Both the position numbers and the translations under genes were made by a program. Below are positions 1 through 10,630 of a DNA stretch of 64,000 bases, piece by piece. Source of the DNA: CAWEWH01 sp963812775 (GTDB lineage Bacteria; Pseudomonadota; Alphaproteobacteria; Rhizobiales; Beijerinckiaceae); assembly GCA_963812775.1 (NCBI GenBank), contig CAWEWH010000003.1, positions 417,117 to 481,116 of the forward strand. Direction: 5' to 3'. A model generated the notes under the pieces. That model did no database searches and was not told where the DNA came from. It saw nothing but the letters and a program-made list of their open reading frames with translations. The first letter of the stretch is position 1. Each line of letters starts with the position of its first letter.

Positions 1-1036
<1,036 letters not shown>

Positions 1037-1114
1037 TGAGCATTCTCCCCGAGTTGCGACCGTCAAGCGGTCTGGATGATCCCTGCGGCCGACGTGGCCA
1101 CAGAGCCTTGAGTT

Positions 1115-1396
1115 TCACACGTAGCGGAACACCGTGGCGGCATAGACGAGCGACACCGCCATCGCCCACCACAGACTTGGCCCGATGAGGCCGATCCAGG
1201 CGAGATGAATGAAGGCGGCGCCCAGCAGCGAAATGAACAGCCGATCGCCGCGCGTGGTGGGAAACCGCAGCACACCGAGGCGCGGCGTCTCCGGACGCCA
1301 TATGGCAAGTGCCGTCATGACGGCCAACAGCGCAGCGATGGTGGCGAAGAACAGCGCCGTCTGCCACGTCCAGGCCATCCAGGCGAAAGCGCTCAT
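1115..1396 (-). CDS. glpU: GlpU, small DUF2160 membrane protein of the glycerol ABC system
   Basis: Small integral membrane protein of 93 residues with about three hydrophobic segments (near residues 10-30, 50-70 and 72-90). It belongs to the DUF2160 family, which sits between the second permease and the binding protein in rhizobial glycerol ABC loci. Its exact role in uptake is not established. The ATG at 1396 lies 3 nt upstream of the glpQ stop codon boundary, so it is translated directly after glpQ in the same operon. The frame is intact. Confidence 0.8.
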   Translation of the reverse strand: MSAFAWMAWTWQTALFFATIAALLAVMTALAIWRPETPRLGVLRFPTTRGDRLFISLLGAAFIHLAWIGLIGPSLWWAMAVSLVYAATVFRYV

Positions 1397-2197
1397 TCAC
1401 ACTCTCCCAAGCGCGAAACCTTTGGCGATGTAGTTTCTGACGAACCAGATGACGAGCGCGCCGGGGAGGATGGTCAGCACGCCGGCGGCCGCCAGCAGGC
1501 CCCAGTCCATGCCGGCCGCCGACACCGTGCGCGTCATCGTCGCGGCGATCGGCTTGGCGTCGACCGTCGTCAGGGTGCGGGCGAGCAGAAGCTCGACCCA
1601 CGAAAACATGAAGCAGAAGAACGCCGCGACACCGACTCCTGAGGCGATCAGCGGCATGAAGATCTTCACGAAGAAGCGCGGGAACGAATAGCCGTCTATG
1701 GCTGCTGTCTCGTCGATCTCGCGTGGCACTCCCGACATGAAGCCTTCGAGGATCCATACCGCCAGCGGCACGTTGAACAGGCAGTGCGCCAAGGCCACCG
1801 CCCATGGCGTGTCGAAGAGACCGATTGCCGAATAGAGATTGAAGAACGGCAGCGCGAACACCGCCGGCGGCGCCATGCGGTTGGTGAGTAACCAGAAGAA
1901 CAGGTGCTTGTCGCCGAGGAAGCGATAGCGCGAGAAGGCGTAAGCCGCCGGCAGCGCCAGAGCGATGGAAATGATGGTGTTGAGGACGACATACTTCAGC
2001 GAGTTGATGTAGCCGGAGTACCAGCTGCTATCGGTGAATATCTTGATGTAGTTGGCAAAGGTGATCTCCCGCGGCCACAGCGTCATCGATGTAGTGATCT
2101 CGAAATTGGTCTTGAGGCTCATATTGACGAGCCAGTAGATCGGCAACGCCAGGAACACGAGGTAGAGGGTAAGGACGAGGGTGCGCGCGCGCATCAT
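1397..2197 (-). CDS. glpQ: Glycerol ABC transporter permease GlpQ
   Basis: Inner-membrane permease of the MalG type, 266 residues. The protein begins MMRARTLVLTLYLVFLALPIYW, with a first transmembrane helix right at the N-terminus. The cytoplasmic EAA loop, which couples to the ATPases, is visible as ETAAIDGYSFPRFF followed by a hydrophobic stretch. The start at 2197 overlaps the glpP stop by ATGA, which rules out the longer frame beginning at 2332. It is expected to pair with GlpP to form the glycerol channel. The frame is intact. Confidence 0.85.
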   Translation of the reverse strand: MMRARTLVLTLYLVFLALPIYWLVNMSLKTNFEITTSMTLWPREITFANYIKIFTDSSWYSGYINSLKYVVLNTIISIALALPAAYAFSRYRFLGDKHLFFWLLTNRMAPPAVFALPFFNLYSAIGLFDTPWAVALAHCLFNVPLAVWILEGFMSGVPREIDETAAIDGYSFPRFFVKIFMPLIASGVGVAAFFCFMFSWVELLLARTLTTVDAKPIAATMTRTVSAAGMDWGLLAAAGVLTILPGALVIWFVRNYIAKGFALGRV

Positions 2198-3165
2198 GCG
2201 GCCCTCCGCTCGGAATCGAGAACCGTGACGGGCGGCGTGCCGGCGACGGCGGCGCCCGCCGCCCCTGCCTGATCGGTCTGGCGCGGCCGCTCCGCCCCGA
2301 CATTGTTCATCGCCGTGTAGAATACGAAGCACACGGCCAGAATGATCAGATTATAGACCAGCGACATGGCGGCCGCCTTGCCGAGATCGAACTGGCCGAG
2401 CGCCAGCTTCACAAGATCGATAGACAGGAAGGTTGTCGAGTTGCCGGGGCCGCCGCCGGTGAGGACGAACGGCTCGGTATAGATCATGAACGAGTCCATG
2501 AAGCGCAGCAGCACCGCGATGACCAGGACGCGGCGCATCTTGGGCAACTGGATGGTCCTGAACACCGCCCAGCGCGAGGCGCCGTCGATGCGCGCCGCTT
2601 GGTAGTAGGCATCGGGAATGGCTTTGAGACCGGCGTAGCAGAGAAGTGCGACGAGGCTTGTCCAATGCCAAACGTCCATGACGACGATGGTCGTCCAGGC
2701 GGCAAGCGGGCTGGCGACGTAGTTGTAGTCGATGCCGAGACGATTGATGGTGTAGCCAAGCAGGCCGATGTCACCGCGCCCGAACACCTGCCATATGGTT
2801 CCCACCACGTTCCACGGAATCAGCAGCGGCAAGGCCATGACGACGAGGCAGAGCGCCACCGTCCAGCCGCGCTGCGGCATCGACAGCGCAACCGCGATGC
2901 CAAGTGGGATCTCGATGGCCAGCACGATGGCCGAGAACAGCAGGTTGCGCCACAACGAGTCGAAGAAGCGTTCGCCAAGCTGGCTCGATGGATCGAGCAG
3001 CTCCTGGAACCAGACGATGCCGTTCCAGAAGAACTGATTGTTGGCGAATGTGTCCTGGACCGAATAGTTGACGACGGTCATCAGCGGCAGCACGGCCGAG
3101 AAGGCCACGATGGCGAATACCGGCAGGACGAGCAGCCAAGCGCGCTGGTTGATCGGCTTATCCAT
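2194..3165 (-). CDS. glpP: Glycerol ABC transporter permease GlpP
   Basis: Inner-membrane permease of the MalF type, 323 residues, with about six hydrophobic segments starting at WLLVLPVFAIVAFSAVLPL. The EAA loop is QAARIDGASRWAVF. I start it at the ATG at 3165 (MDKPINQRAW), which overlaps the glpT stop by 8 nt. The longer frame up to 3297 adds a low-complexity, non-homologous N-terminus. It ends in an ATGA overlap with glpQ, as expected for translational coupling of the two permeases. Confidence 0.85.
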   Translation of the reverse strand: MDKPINQRAWLLVLPVFAIVAFSAVLPLMTVVNYSVQDTFANNQFFWNGIVWFQELLDPSSQLGERFFDSLWRNLLFSAIVLAIEIPLGIAVALSMPQRGWTVALCLVVMALPLLIPWNVVGTIWQVFGRGDIGLLGYTINRLGIDYNYVASPLAAWTTIVVMDVWHWTSLVALLCYAGLKAIPDAYYQAARIDGASRWAVFRTIQLPKMRRVLVIAVLLRFMDSFMIYTEPFVLTGGGPGNSTTFLSIDLVKLALGQFDLGKAAAMSLVYNLIILAVCFVFYTAMNNVGAERPRQTDQAGAAGAAVAGTPPVTVLDSERRAA

Positions 3166-4250
3166 GCGCCGGCTCCCCACCCACCAGGTGGCCGTTTGCA
3201 TAGATATGCACGTGCCGCGGCTCGAACTGCAGTGCCGCCTCGTCGCCCTCGATAACTGTGCGTTCGGCGACACTGGCCGCCATGGGCCTGCCGCCAATCT
3301 CGACGCGAGCGATACGCGAGCGCCCGAGGTCGTCGATGCGCTTGACGCGCACCGAGACGCCTGACCCCTTCGACGTCAGCGTCACGAATTCCGGCCGCAC
3401 TCCCAGCTCGACGCTGCTGTCTTTCGCCAGCGCGGGATAGGCGCGGGCGAGCTTGATCGGCTGTCCGTCCACGTAGGCGGTCGCTCCCTCGACGGTACAC
3501 GGCAGGACGTTCATGCCGGGCGAGCCGATGAAATAGCCGACGAAAGTGTGGGCGGGGCGATCGAAGAGCTCATCCGGCGTGCCCACCTGGACGACGGCGC
3601 CGTCGTGCATGACGACGACGGTGTCGGCGAAGGTCAGCGCCTCGGTCTGATCGTGGGTGACATAGATCATCGTCAGATCGAGCTTGCGGTGCAGATCCTT
3701 GAGCATTGAACGCAGTTGCCACTTGAGGTGCGGGTCGATGACGGTGAGCGGTTCGTCGAAGAGAATCGCCGCAACATCGGGGCGCACCAGCCCACGTCCC
3801 AGCGAGATCTTCTGCTTCAAGTCGGGCGTCAGATTACGCGCCTTCCGCTCGAGCACGCGGTCGAGGTCGAGGAGCGCGGCGACCTCCTCGACGCGCTGCG
3901 ACGATCTGTGGCGACGGCATGCGACGGTTCTTCAAGGGGAACGCCAGGTTCTCCCTGACTGTCATGGTGTCGTAGACGACCGGGAACTGGAACACTTGCG
4001 CGATGTTGCGCGCTTCCGTTGGTAGGTTCGTGACATCGCGATCGTCGAAAAGGACACGGCCGCGCGTCGGCGTCACGAGGCCCGAAATGATGTTGAGCAG
4101 CGTGGTCTTGCCGCAACCGGACGGACCGAGCAGCGCGTAGGCGCCGCCTTGTCGCCAGACGTGATCGATTTCCTTGAGCGCGAAGTCTTCGGGCCGGCGC
4201 GGGTCGGCCGCGTAGGAGTGAGCCAAATGATCAAGGGTGATGGTGGCCAT
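3158..4250 (-). CDS. glpT: Glycerol ABC transporter ATPase GlpT (one frameshift)
   Basis: Second ATP-binding subunit of the glycerol importer, about 364 residues in a MalK-like arrangement (nucleotide-binding domain plus C-terminal OB-like region). Walker A is GPSGCGKTT and Walker B is AAILFDEP. The family signature LSGGQ is replaced by a KQKISLGRGLVR segment, which I recall as usual for this GlpT branch. The start is the ATG at 4250 (MATITLDHLAHSY), 8 nt after the glpS stop. Near 3897-3905 the frame shifts: the N-terminal part runs through KNRRMPSPQI, and the downstream part continues RVEEVAALLDLDRVLERKARN in another frame. A single extra base explains this, most likely an assembly error. 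Confidence 0.75.
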
Positions 4251-4257
4251 CGTCGCC

Positions 4258-5345
4258 TCACGCCGCCTGCGCCAGGGCCCTGACGAGCACGTCCGGCTTC
4301 GTCGAAGACGAAGAGCGCCTCGGGGTCGACGTGGGCAATCACCGCCGTACCGGGTTCGAGCCGGCGGATGCCTCGCACCAGTGCGATGAAACGATGCCCG
4401 CCGACGTCGAGATGCACGTAGCTCTCGGAGCCGGTAATCTCGGATACCGATACGGTCGCCGGCATGCCGATGGCCGCCTCGCTCGAAGGTTCGAGAGACA
4501 GATGATGGGCGCGGATGCCGATCGTATAGCGACCGTCGGCGACGTGCGCCAGCGCGCCGCGCTGCACGTAGCTTGACACCAGTCGTTAGGGTAACGATGC
4601 CGCCGTGCTTGACGAGACCGAGCGTATTCAGCGGCGGGTCGGAGAAGAGCTTGGCGGTGATGAGATCGTGCGGATGGCGGTAGACGTCCGGCGTTGGGCC
4701 GAACTGCGTCACGACGGCCTTCGAACAAGCGTCGCCGTGTGGCCGCCGAGCAGCAGCGCTTCGACCGGCTCGGTCGTTGCGTAAACGAAGATGGCACCCG
4801 ACGCGGCGAAGATGCGCGGCAGTTCCTCGCGCAGTTCCTCACGAAGCTTGTAGTCGAAATTGGCCAGCGGCTCGTCGAGGAGCACCAGCTCCGCGCCTTT
4901 GACGAGGGCACGCGCGATGGCGGTGCGCTGCTGCTGCCCGCCCGATAGCTCCAGCGGACGCCGATCGAGAAAGGGTTCCAGCCGCAACAGCCGCGCGGCA
5001 TCGCGAACACGCTCGTCAAGCTCGCTGCGCGCGCGCGCCCATGACGCGAAGCGGCGAGGCGATGTTCTCATAGACGCTGAGCGAAGGGTAGTTGATGAAT
5101 TGCTGATACACCATGGCGACGTTGCGGCGCTGCACTGGCACGCCGGTCACGTCGACGTCTCGGCCAGGATGCGGCCGCTCGTCGGCGCATCGAGACCCGC
5201 CATGAGGCGCATCAGGGAGGTCTTGCCGGCCAGCGTCGGCCCGAGCAGGACGTTGAGCGAACCCTTCCTCAAGGTCAGTGAGACGCCGCGAAATGTGCGT
5301 CTCGGCGCCAACCTGCTTGCTGATGTTGTCGAGAACCAGGCTCAT
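4258..5345 (-). CDS. glpS: Glycerol ABC transporter ATPase GlpS (several frameshifts)
   Basis: First ATP-binding subunit of the glycerol importer. Pieces in different minus frames add up to one protein of about 360 residues: the start MSLVLDNISKQVGAETHI at 5345, a Walker A variant GPTLAGKTSLMRLMAGLD, YQQFINYPSLSVYENI (Q-loop region), LSGGQQQRTAIARALVKGA (signature), LVLLDEPLANFDYKLRE (Walker B and D-loop), then a regulatory C-terminal part ending LVRALAQAA at 4258. About five single-base shifts are needed. The start overlaps the end of glpD and the stop is 8 nt before glpT. Together with GlpT it would form an asymmetric ATPase pair, with one canonical and one degenerate signature. Confidence 0.7.
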
Positions 5346-6892
5346 GCGATGCGCTCCGTTCGCCCGGCGTGCGGCCCTTGCCTTGTCGACCTTCGTGCTC
5401 ATGAACGCGTCGAGGGCGCGCCTGTCGTCGCCCGAGAGGCGAAGACCGAGCTTCGAGCGCCGCCACAGCACGTCGTCTGCGTTGTACGCCCATTCCTCGC
5501 GCATCAGATACGACACTTCCCGCTCGCTCAGACCGGCCCCGAAGTTCCGGCCGAGGTCAGCAGCGGAGCGAGCATCGCCGAGGAGCGCCTGCGCCCGCGT
5601 GCCGTAGGCGCGCACCAAGCCGCGCGACAAGCGCGCGCTCCAGCCATGGCCGCTGCAAGAACGATCGCGGCGACGAGCGGCTCGTATCCTCGGCACGGGA
5701 AATCGCCGCCCGGCAACGGGGCGTCCGCGGTCCAGGCGCTCTCCCGCGCTGCCGGCAAGAGATCGGCGAGCTTGTCAAGCGCCGCTTCGGCCAGGCGCCG
5801 ATAGGTGGTGATCTTGCCGCCGAATATCGACAGGAGCGGCGCGCGCGCCGTCGCTGGCATCGAGGCTCAGCACGTAGTCGCGCGTCGCCTCCTGCGCCTT
5901 GGAGGCGCCGTCATCATAGAGCGGACGCACGCCCGAATAGGTCCAGACCACCTCGGCGGGCGTGATCGGTTGCGCGGAAATACTCGCTCGCCGCCGCACA
6001 CAGATAGGCGATCTCGTCCGGCTTGCCGCGGCGTTTGGCGGGATCGCCGGCGATAGTCGAGGTCGGTCGTGCCGATCAGCGTGAAATCACGCTCGTAGGG
6101 AATGGCGAAAACGATGCGCCCGTCAGCGTTCTGGAAAATATAGGCGCGCTCATGTGCGAACAGGCGCCGGCACCACGATATGGCTGCCTTGCACCAGCCG
6201 GATCGCGGCCGGCGGCTCCACACGCAGCGACGTCCGTGAGCACGTCCGCGACCCAGGGCCCTGCGGCATTGACGAGCGACTGCGCGCGGTCACGGCTCAC
6301 CAGGGCCGCCGTCAGCAGGTTCTACGGCGAGGTGCCAGGCGTCGGTGCCCGACGGGCGCTCGATGACGCGCGTCCGCGTCCGGATGTCGGCGCCGCGGTC
6401 GGCGGCATCGCGTGCGTTGAGCACCACGAGGCGCGCATCGTCGACCCAGCAATCGGAATATTCGAAGCCGTGCCGGAAGCTGGGCTTCAGCGGCTTGCCG
6501 GCCGCGATCCCGCGCGAGATCGAGCGTGCCGGGTCGCCGGCAGCAGCTTGCGGCCGCCGATGATGGTCGTAGAGGAACAGGCCGAGCCGCAGCAGCCAGC
6601 GCGGCCGCAGCCCCTGATGATGCGGCAGCACGAAGCGCAGCGGCCAGATGATGTGCGGCGCGAGCCGCCACAGCACCTCGCGCTCCATCAGCGCTTCGCG
6701 CACGAGACGGAACTCGTAGTGTTCGAGATAGCGCAGGCCGCCGTGGATGAGCTTGGTGGAGGCCGACGACGTGCCGCCGGCGAGGTCGCCCTGTTCGAAC
6801 AGCACGACCGAGGCGCCGCGACCGGCGGCGTCGCGCGCGATGCCGCAGCCGTTGATCGCCCCCGCCGATGATGGCGAGATCGTAAGGGCCAT
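5343..6892 (-). CDS. glpD: Glycerol-3-phosphate dehydrogenase GlpD (many frameshifts)
   Basis: FAD-dependent, membrane-associated oxidation of sn-glycerol-3-phosphate to dihydroxyacetone phosphate, feeding electrons to quinone. The N-terminal dinucleotide-binding segment is split between frames (YDLAIIGGG, then INGCGIARDAAGRG). It is followed by LAGGTSSASTKLIHGGLRYL, a hallmark of GlpD, then RVVRSMMT-like fragments in several frames. The C-terminal domain is recognisable as SYLMREEWAYNADDVLWRRSKLGL. Total span is about 516 codons, the usual size. The ATG at 6892 follows the operator array at 6933-6986. The stop seems to overlap the glpS start in an ATGA, but one indel hides it. The shifts look like sequence errors. 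Confidence 0.75.
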
Positions 6893-6932
6893 GCCCGACG
6901 CCACCTCCCCGAGCCCCGCTCCCGCGGCAGGT

Positions 6933-6986
6933 TTCGGTTTATTCGTTATTGTTCGCATATCGAAGGCTAAAGCGAAACAAAGCGAA
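6933..6986. promoter_or_regulatory. Phased TTCG/CGAA array upstream of glpD, candidate GlpR operator
   Basis: Three TTCG tetramers (starting at 6933, 6942 and 6952) are followed by three CGAA tetramers (6961, 6973 and 6983). The spacing is 9-12 bp, and the array is symmetric about 6958-6959. The last two lie in a perfect tandem repeat of AAAGCGAAAC (6969-6978 and 6979-6988). DeoR-family regulators commonly bind repeated TTTCG/CGAAA half-sites. The location between glpR and glpD makes GlpR the natural ligand. Confidence 0.55.
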
Positions 6987-7039
6987 ACGCAATATCTGGC
7001 TTTCCGTCAGGCGGACGAAAACTGCGCTTCCGGGGCTCT

Positions 7040-7833
7040 CTAGGTCCCTTCCGACGCGCGAGCCCCCACCTCGATCACCTCCACCTGCGTGGGTGCCGCA
7101 GACTCGCGCGAGGCCCGGCGAGTGGAAGCGCGTCGGTAACGAAGACGTCGATCTCGCTGAGTGGCCGATGCGTACGGGCGCGGTGCGCTCGAGCTTCAGC
7201 CTGTCGGCGACGAGGACGACCTGCCGGGCGTTCTCGATGATGGCCCGCGCCACCCGCACCTCGCGATAGTCGAAGTCGAGCAGCGCGCCGTCCTCGTCGA
7301 TCGCCGACGTGCCGATCACCGCGTAGTCGACCTTGAACTGGCTGACAAAGTCGACCGCCGCCGCGCCGATGACGGCGCCGTCGGCGCGCCGCACCGGCCC
7401 GCCGGCCATGATCACCTCGATCTGCGGATGGCGATAGAGAGCGTCGCGACATTGAGGTTGTTGGTGATGACGAGCAGGCCCTCGATGGCCGAGCGAGCGC
7501 CCGCGCCACTTCCTCGGTCGTCGTGCCGATATTGATGAACAGCGAGGCATTGTTCGGAATGAGCTTGCGCGGCCGCCGCGCCGATCGCGCTGCTTCTCGC
7601 TCCTGGCGATGAAGCGCCGCGCCTCGTAGGCGACGTTCTCGACGCCGGACAGCGATGACGGCGCCGCCATGCACCCGCGACATGAGACGCCGGTCGCACA
7701 GATCGTTGAGATCCTTGCGGATGGTCTGGGGCGTCACCTCGAAGCGCGCCGCCAGTTCTTCGACATTGACGCGACCTTGCGCCCTGGCGAGCGCCAGGAT
7801 TTCTTCCTGGCGCAGGTTGGTTTGCTGGATCAT
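7040..7833 (-). CDS. glpR: DeoR-family glycerol regulator GlpR (several frameshifts)
   Basis: DeoR-type repressor, about 264 residues. The N-terminal winged helix is intact: MIQQTNLRQEEILALARAQG, then VNVEELAARFEVTPQTIRKD and the family sequence LMSRVHGGAV. The C-terminal sugar-phosphate-binding domain is spread over other frames, with NASLFINIGTTTEEVARAL, IMAGGPVRRADGAVIG, IGTSAIDEDGALLDFDYRE and a C-terminus TQVEVIEVGARASEGT ending in TAG at 7040. Glycerol-3-phosphate is the expected effector by family and context. It is transcribed toward glpD and separated from it by a 147-nt spacer holding the operator-like array. The shifts are probably assembly errors. Confidence 0.75.
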
Positions 7834-7895
7834 CGACGCTCCTGCCGCTGACGACGTGGCGGTGAGACGAGCCTACTGCAGGTTGCCGCGACCCG
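7834..7895. other. copA-glpR spacer
   Basis: Sixty-two bases between the copper ATPase stop and the glpR start, both on the minus strand. I see no terminator hairpin. It must hold the glpR ribosome-binding site and possibly a weak promoter, unless glpR is read from upstream. Confidence 0.4.
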
Positions 7896-10304
7896 TCACC
7901 CGGCTACGTCGGCGCGGCTCAGGCGCAATGCATTAGCGATGACGCTCACCGACGACAGCGCCATGGCGGCAGCGGCGATCATCGGGGACAGCAGCAGGCC
8001 CAGGAAGCGGGTAGAGCACGCCGGCCGCGACCGGCACGCCGAGCGCGTTGTAGACGAACGCGAAGAACAGGTTCTGGCGGATGTTGCGCATGGTGGCGCG
8101 CGACAGCCGCCGCGCGCGCACGATGCCGGCGAGGTCGCCCTTGACCAGGGTCACGCCGGCGCTCTCCATCGCGACGTCGGTGCCGGTGCCCATGGCGATG
8201 CCGACGTCGGCGGCCGCCAGGGCGGGCGCGTCGTTGACGCCGTCGCCCGCCATCGCGACGACCCGGCCCTCGCCTCGCAGCCGCTTCACGACGGCGGCCT
8301 TCTGCGTCGGGCAGCACCTCGGCCTCGACCTCGTCGATGCCGAGGCGGCGCGCGACCGCTTCGGCGGTCGTGCGGTTGTCGCCGGTCAGCATGACGATGC
8401 GCACGCCCTCCTGCCGCAGCGCCGCGAGCGCCGCCGGGCGTCGTCGCCTTGACCGGGTCGGCGACGGCGATCAGGCCGGCGAGCTTGCCGTCGACGGCGA
8501 CGAAGATCGCCGTCGCGCCCTCGCCGCGCAGCTCCTCGGCCTTCGCGGCCGAGCGTGCCGGTGATCGACGCCGCGCTCCTGCAGGAACGCGCGCGTTGCC
8601 GAGCGCCACGCTGCCGGCCGTCGACCGTGCCGACACGCCCTTGCCGGCGAGCGAATCGAAGTCGCTGGCAGGCGCGAGCGTCAACCCGCGCTCGCTCCGC
8701 CGCCCGCACGATCGCCGCGGCGAGCGGGTGCTCGCTCGGCCGCTCGAGGCTCGCGGCGAGGCGCAGGAGCTCGTCTTCGTCGACTGGCCGCATCGGCACG
8801 ACGGCGACGACACGCGGGCTTGCCTTCGGTCAGCGTGCCGGTCTTGTCGACCACGAGCGTGTCGACCTTCTCCAGCCGCTCCAGCGCCTCGGCGTTCCTG
8901 ATCAGCACGCCGGCCGCGCGCCGCGGCCGACGCCCACCATGATCGACATCGGCGTGGCGAGGCCGAGCGCGCACGGGCAGGCGATGATCAGCACCGAGAC
9001 GGCGGCGATCAGCGCGTAGGCGAGGCGCGGCTCGGGACCGAAGAGTGCACCAGGCGACGAACGCGAGCGACCGCGATCGCCGACCACCGCCGGCACGAAC
9101 CAGGCCGAGACCTGGTCGGCCAGCCGCTGGATCGGCGCGCGGCTGCGCTGCGCCTCGCGCCACCATCTGCGACGATCTGCGCGAGCAGCGTGTCGCTGCC
9201 GACCTTCTCGGCGCGCATGACGAAGCTGCCCGGCCGTTGAGCGTGCCGCCGATCACCTTCGCGCCCGGCGCCTTCTCGACCGGCATCGCTCGCCGGTGAC
9301 CATCGACTCGTCGACGGCGCGTCGGCCTTCGACGACCTCGCCGTCGACCGGCACGCTGCTCGCCGGGCCGCACCCGCAGCCGATCGCCGACCGCACCTCG
9401 TCGAGCGGCACCTCCTCGTCGCGCCATCGGCGCGAGCCGGCGCGCGGTCTTGGGCGCGAGGTCGAGCAGCGCCCGGATCGCGCCGCCGGTGCTGCTCGCG
9501 CGCGCGCAGCTCGAGCACCTGGCCGAGCAGCACCAGCACGGTGATGACCGCCGCCGCCTCGAAATAGACCGGCACCGCGCCGTCGTGCGCGCGAAGCGCG
9601 GCGGGAAAAGCGCGGGCGCGACGCGTCGCGACGACGCTGTAGACGCCAGGCCACGCCGGTGCCGAGCGCGATCAGCGTGAACATGTTGAGGTTGCGGCTG
9701 ACAACGCGACGCCCAGCCGCGCTCGAAGAACGGCCAGCCGGCCCAGAGCACGACCGGCGTCGCCAGCACGAGCTGCAGCCAGTTCGAGGTCTGCTGGCCG
9801 AGCGACGTCGGTGCAGGCCGGTGAGATGGCCGCCCATCTCGAGCACGAACGACGGGCACGGTCAGCGCGAGGCCGACCCAGAAGCGCCGGGTCATGTCGG
9901 CGAGCTCGGGGTTCGGGCCGGCCTCGGCCGACGACCGTCTCGGGCTCGAGCGCCATGCCGCAGATCGGGCAGCTGCCGGGCCCGACCTGGCGCACCTCGG
10001 GGTGCATCGGGCAGGTGTAGATCGTCGCCCGTCCGGCACGGCGCCGACGGCGCCAGACTGCGGCCGAGATAGCGCGTCGGGGTCGGCGACGAACTTCGTG
10101 CGGCAGCCGGCGGAGCAGAAATGGTAGGTCGTCCCATCGTGCACGGCGCGATGCGATGACTTGGCGGATCGACGCGCATGCCGCACACCGGGTCGCGCAC
10201 GGCGCGACATGGTCAGCCGACCCATGCGCGCCGCCGGAACCGGCACCGCTCGCATGGCCATGGTAGCCATGGCTGGCCGACGAGGGATGGGCGTGATCGG
10301 CCAT
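7896..10304 (-). CDS. copA: Copper-translocating P1B-type ATPase CopA (many frameshifts)
   Basis: Exports copper across the inner membrane using ATP. Pieces in several frames give about 800 residues in order: a His-rich N-terminus (MADHAHPSSASHGYHGH), a YHS metal-binding domain (DPVCGMRVD, YHFCSAGCRTKFVADP), a heavy-metal-binding motif (YTCPMHPEV, CPICGMALEPE), transmembrane helices, the CPC copper motif in ACPCALGLATP, the phosphorylation site DKTGTLTEG, and the hinge GDGVNDAPAL. The last helix ends NALRLSRADVAG at 7896. Start is the ATG at 10304; a second ATG at 10325 lies inside the operator. It is divergent from csoR, so copper-dependent derepression is expected. At least ten single-base shifts occur, the densest damage in the window. 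Confidence 0.8.
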
Positions 10305-10324
10305 GACGGCTCCGGCTTGACGCA

Positions 10325-10346
10325 TATACTATAGGGGTATCGTATA
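10325..10346. promoter_or_regulatory. CsoR-type palindromic operator between copA and csoR
   Basis: A 22-bp near-perfect palindrome, TATACTATAGGGGTATCGTA plus TA. The outer TATAC/GTATA arms and inner ATA/TAT match, around a GGGG/CCCC core. CsoR operators characteristically carry a G-tract within such an inverted repeat. It ends 2 nt before the csoR ATG and starts 21 nt before the copA ATG, so it must overlap both promoters. The TATACT and TATAGT hexamers could serve as -10 elements. Confidence 0.7.
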
Positions 10347-10348
10347 AC

Positions 10349-10624
10349 ATGCAAGACGCCGCCAAGAACGCCGTAGTAAAGCGCCTCAATCGCATCGAAG
10401 GGCAGGTGCGCGGCCTCGTCCGCATGGTCGACGAGGATCGTTACTGCATCGAGGTGATAACGCAGGTCGCGGCGGTGCGCGCCGCCCTGCGCAAGGTCGA
10501 AGAAGAGGTGCTGCGCGATCATGTGGCGCACTGCATCGACCACGCCATCGCCAGCGGCGACGCCAAGGATCAGCGTCGGAAGGTCGCCGAGCTCATCGAG
10601 GTGCTTGGACGGACGGCGCGTTGA
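10349..10624 (+). CDS. csoR: Copper-sensing transcriptional repressor CsoR
   Basis: All-helical CsoR/RcnR-family repressor, 91 residues. The family signature RLNRIEGQVRGLVRMVDED is present. The copper ligands follow CsoR spacing: Cys33, His58 and Cys62 (25 and 4 residues apart, like Cys36-His61-Cys65 of the Mycobacterium protein), which separates it from RcnR and FrmR types. It releases DNA on binding Cu(I), which would turn on the divergent copA. The ATG lies only 2 nt after the operator palindrome, leaving no room for a ribosome-binding site, so the message may be leaderless. It ends 6 nt before the convergent livF stop. Confidence 0.85.
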   Translation: MQDAAKNAVVKRLNRIEGQVRGLVRMVDEDRYCIEVITQVAAVRAALRKVEEEVLRDHVAHCIDHAIASGDAKDQRRKVAELIEVLGRTAR

Positions 10625-10630
10625 GAGGCT

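Noticed and set aside
4258..7833. Pseudogenisation of glpS, glpD and glpR
   Set aside because: Every shift is a single base, the protein pieces are well conserved, and housekeeping genes elsewhere show the same errors.
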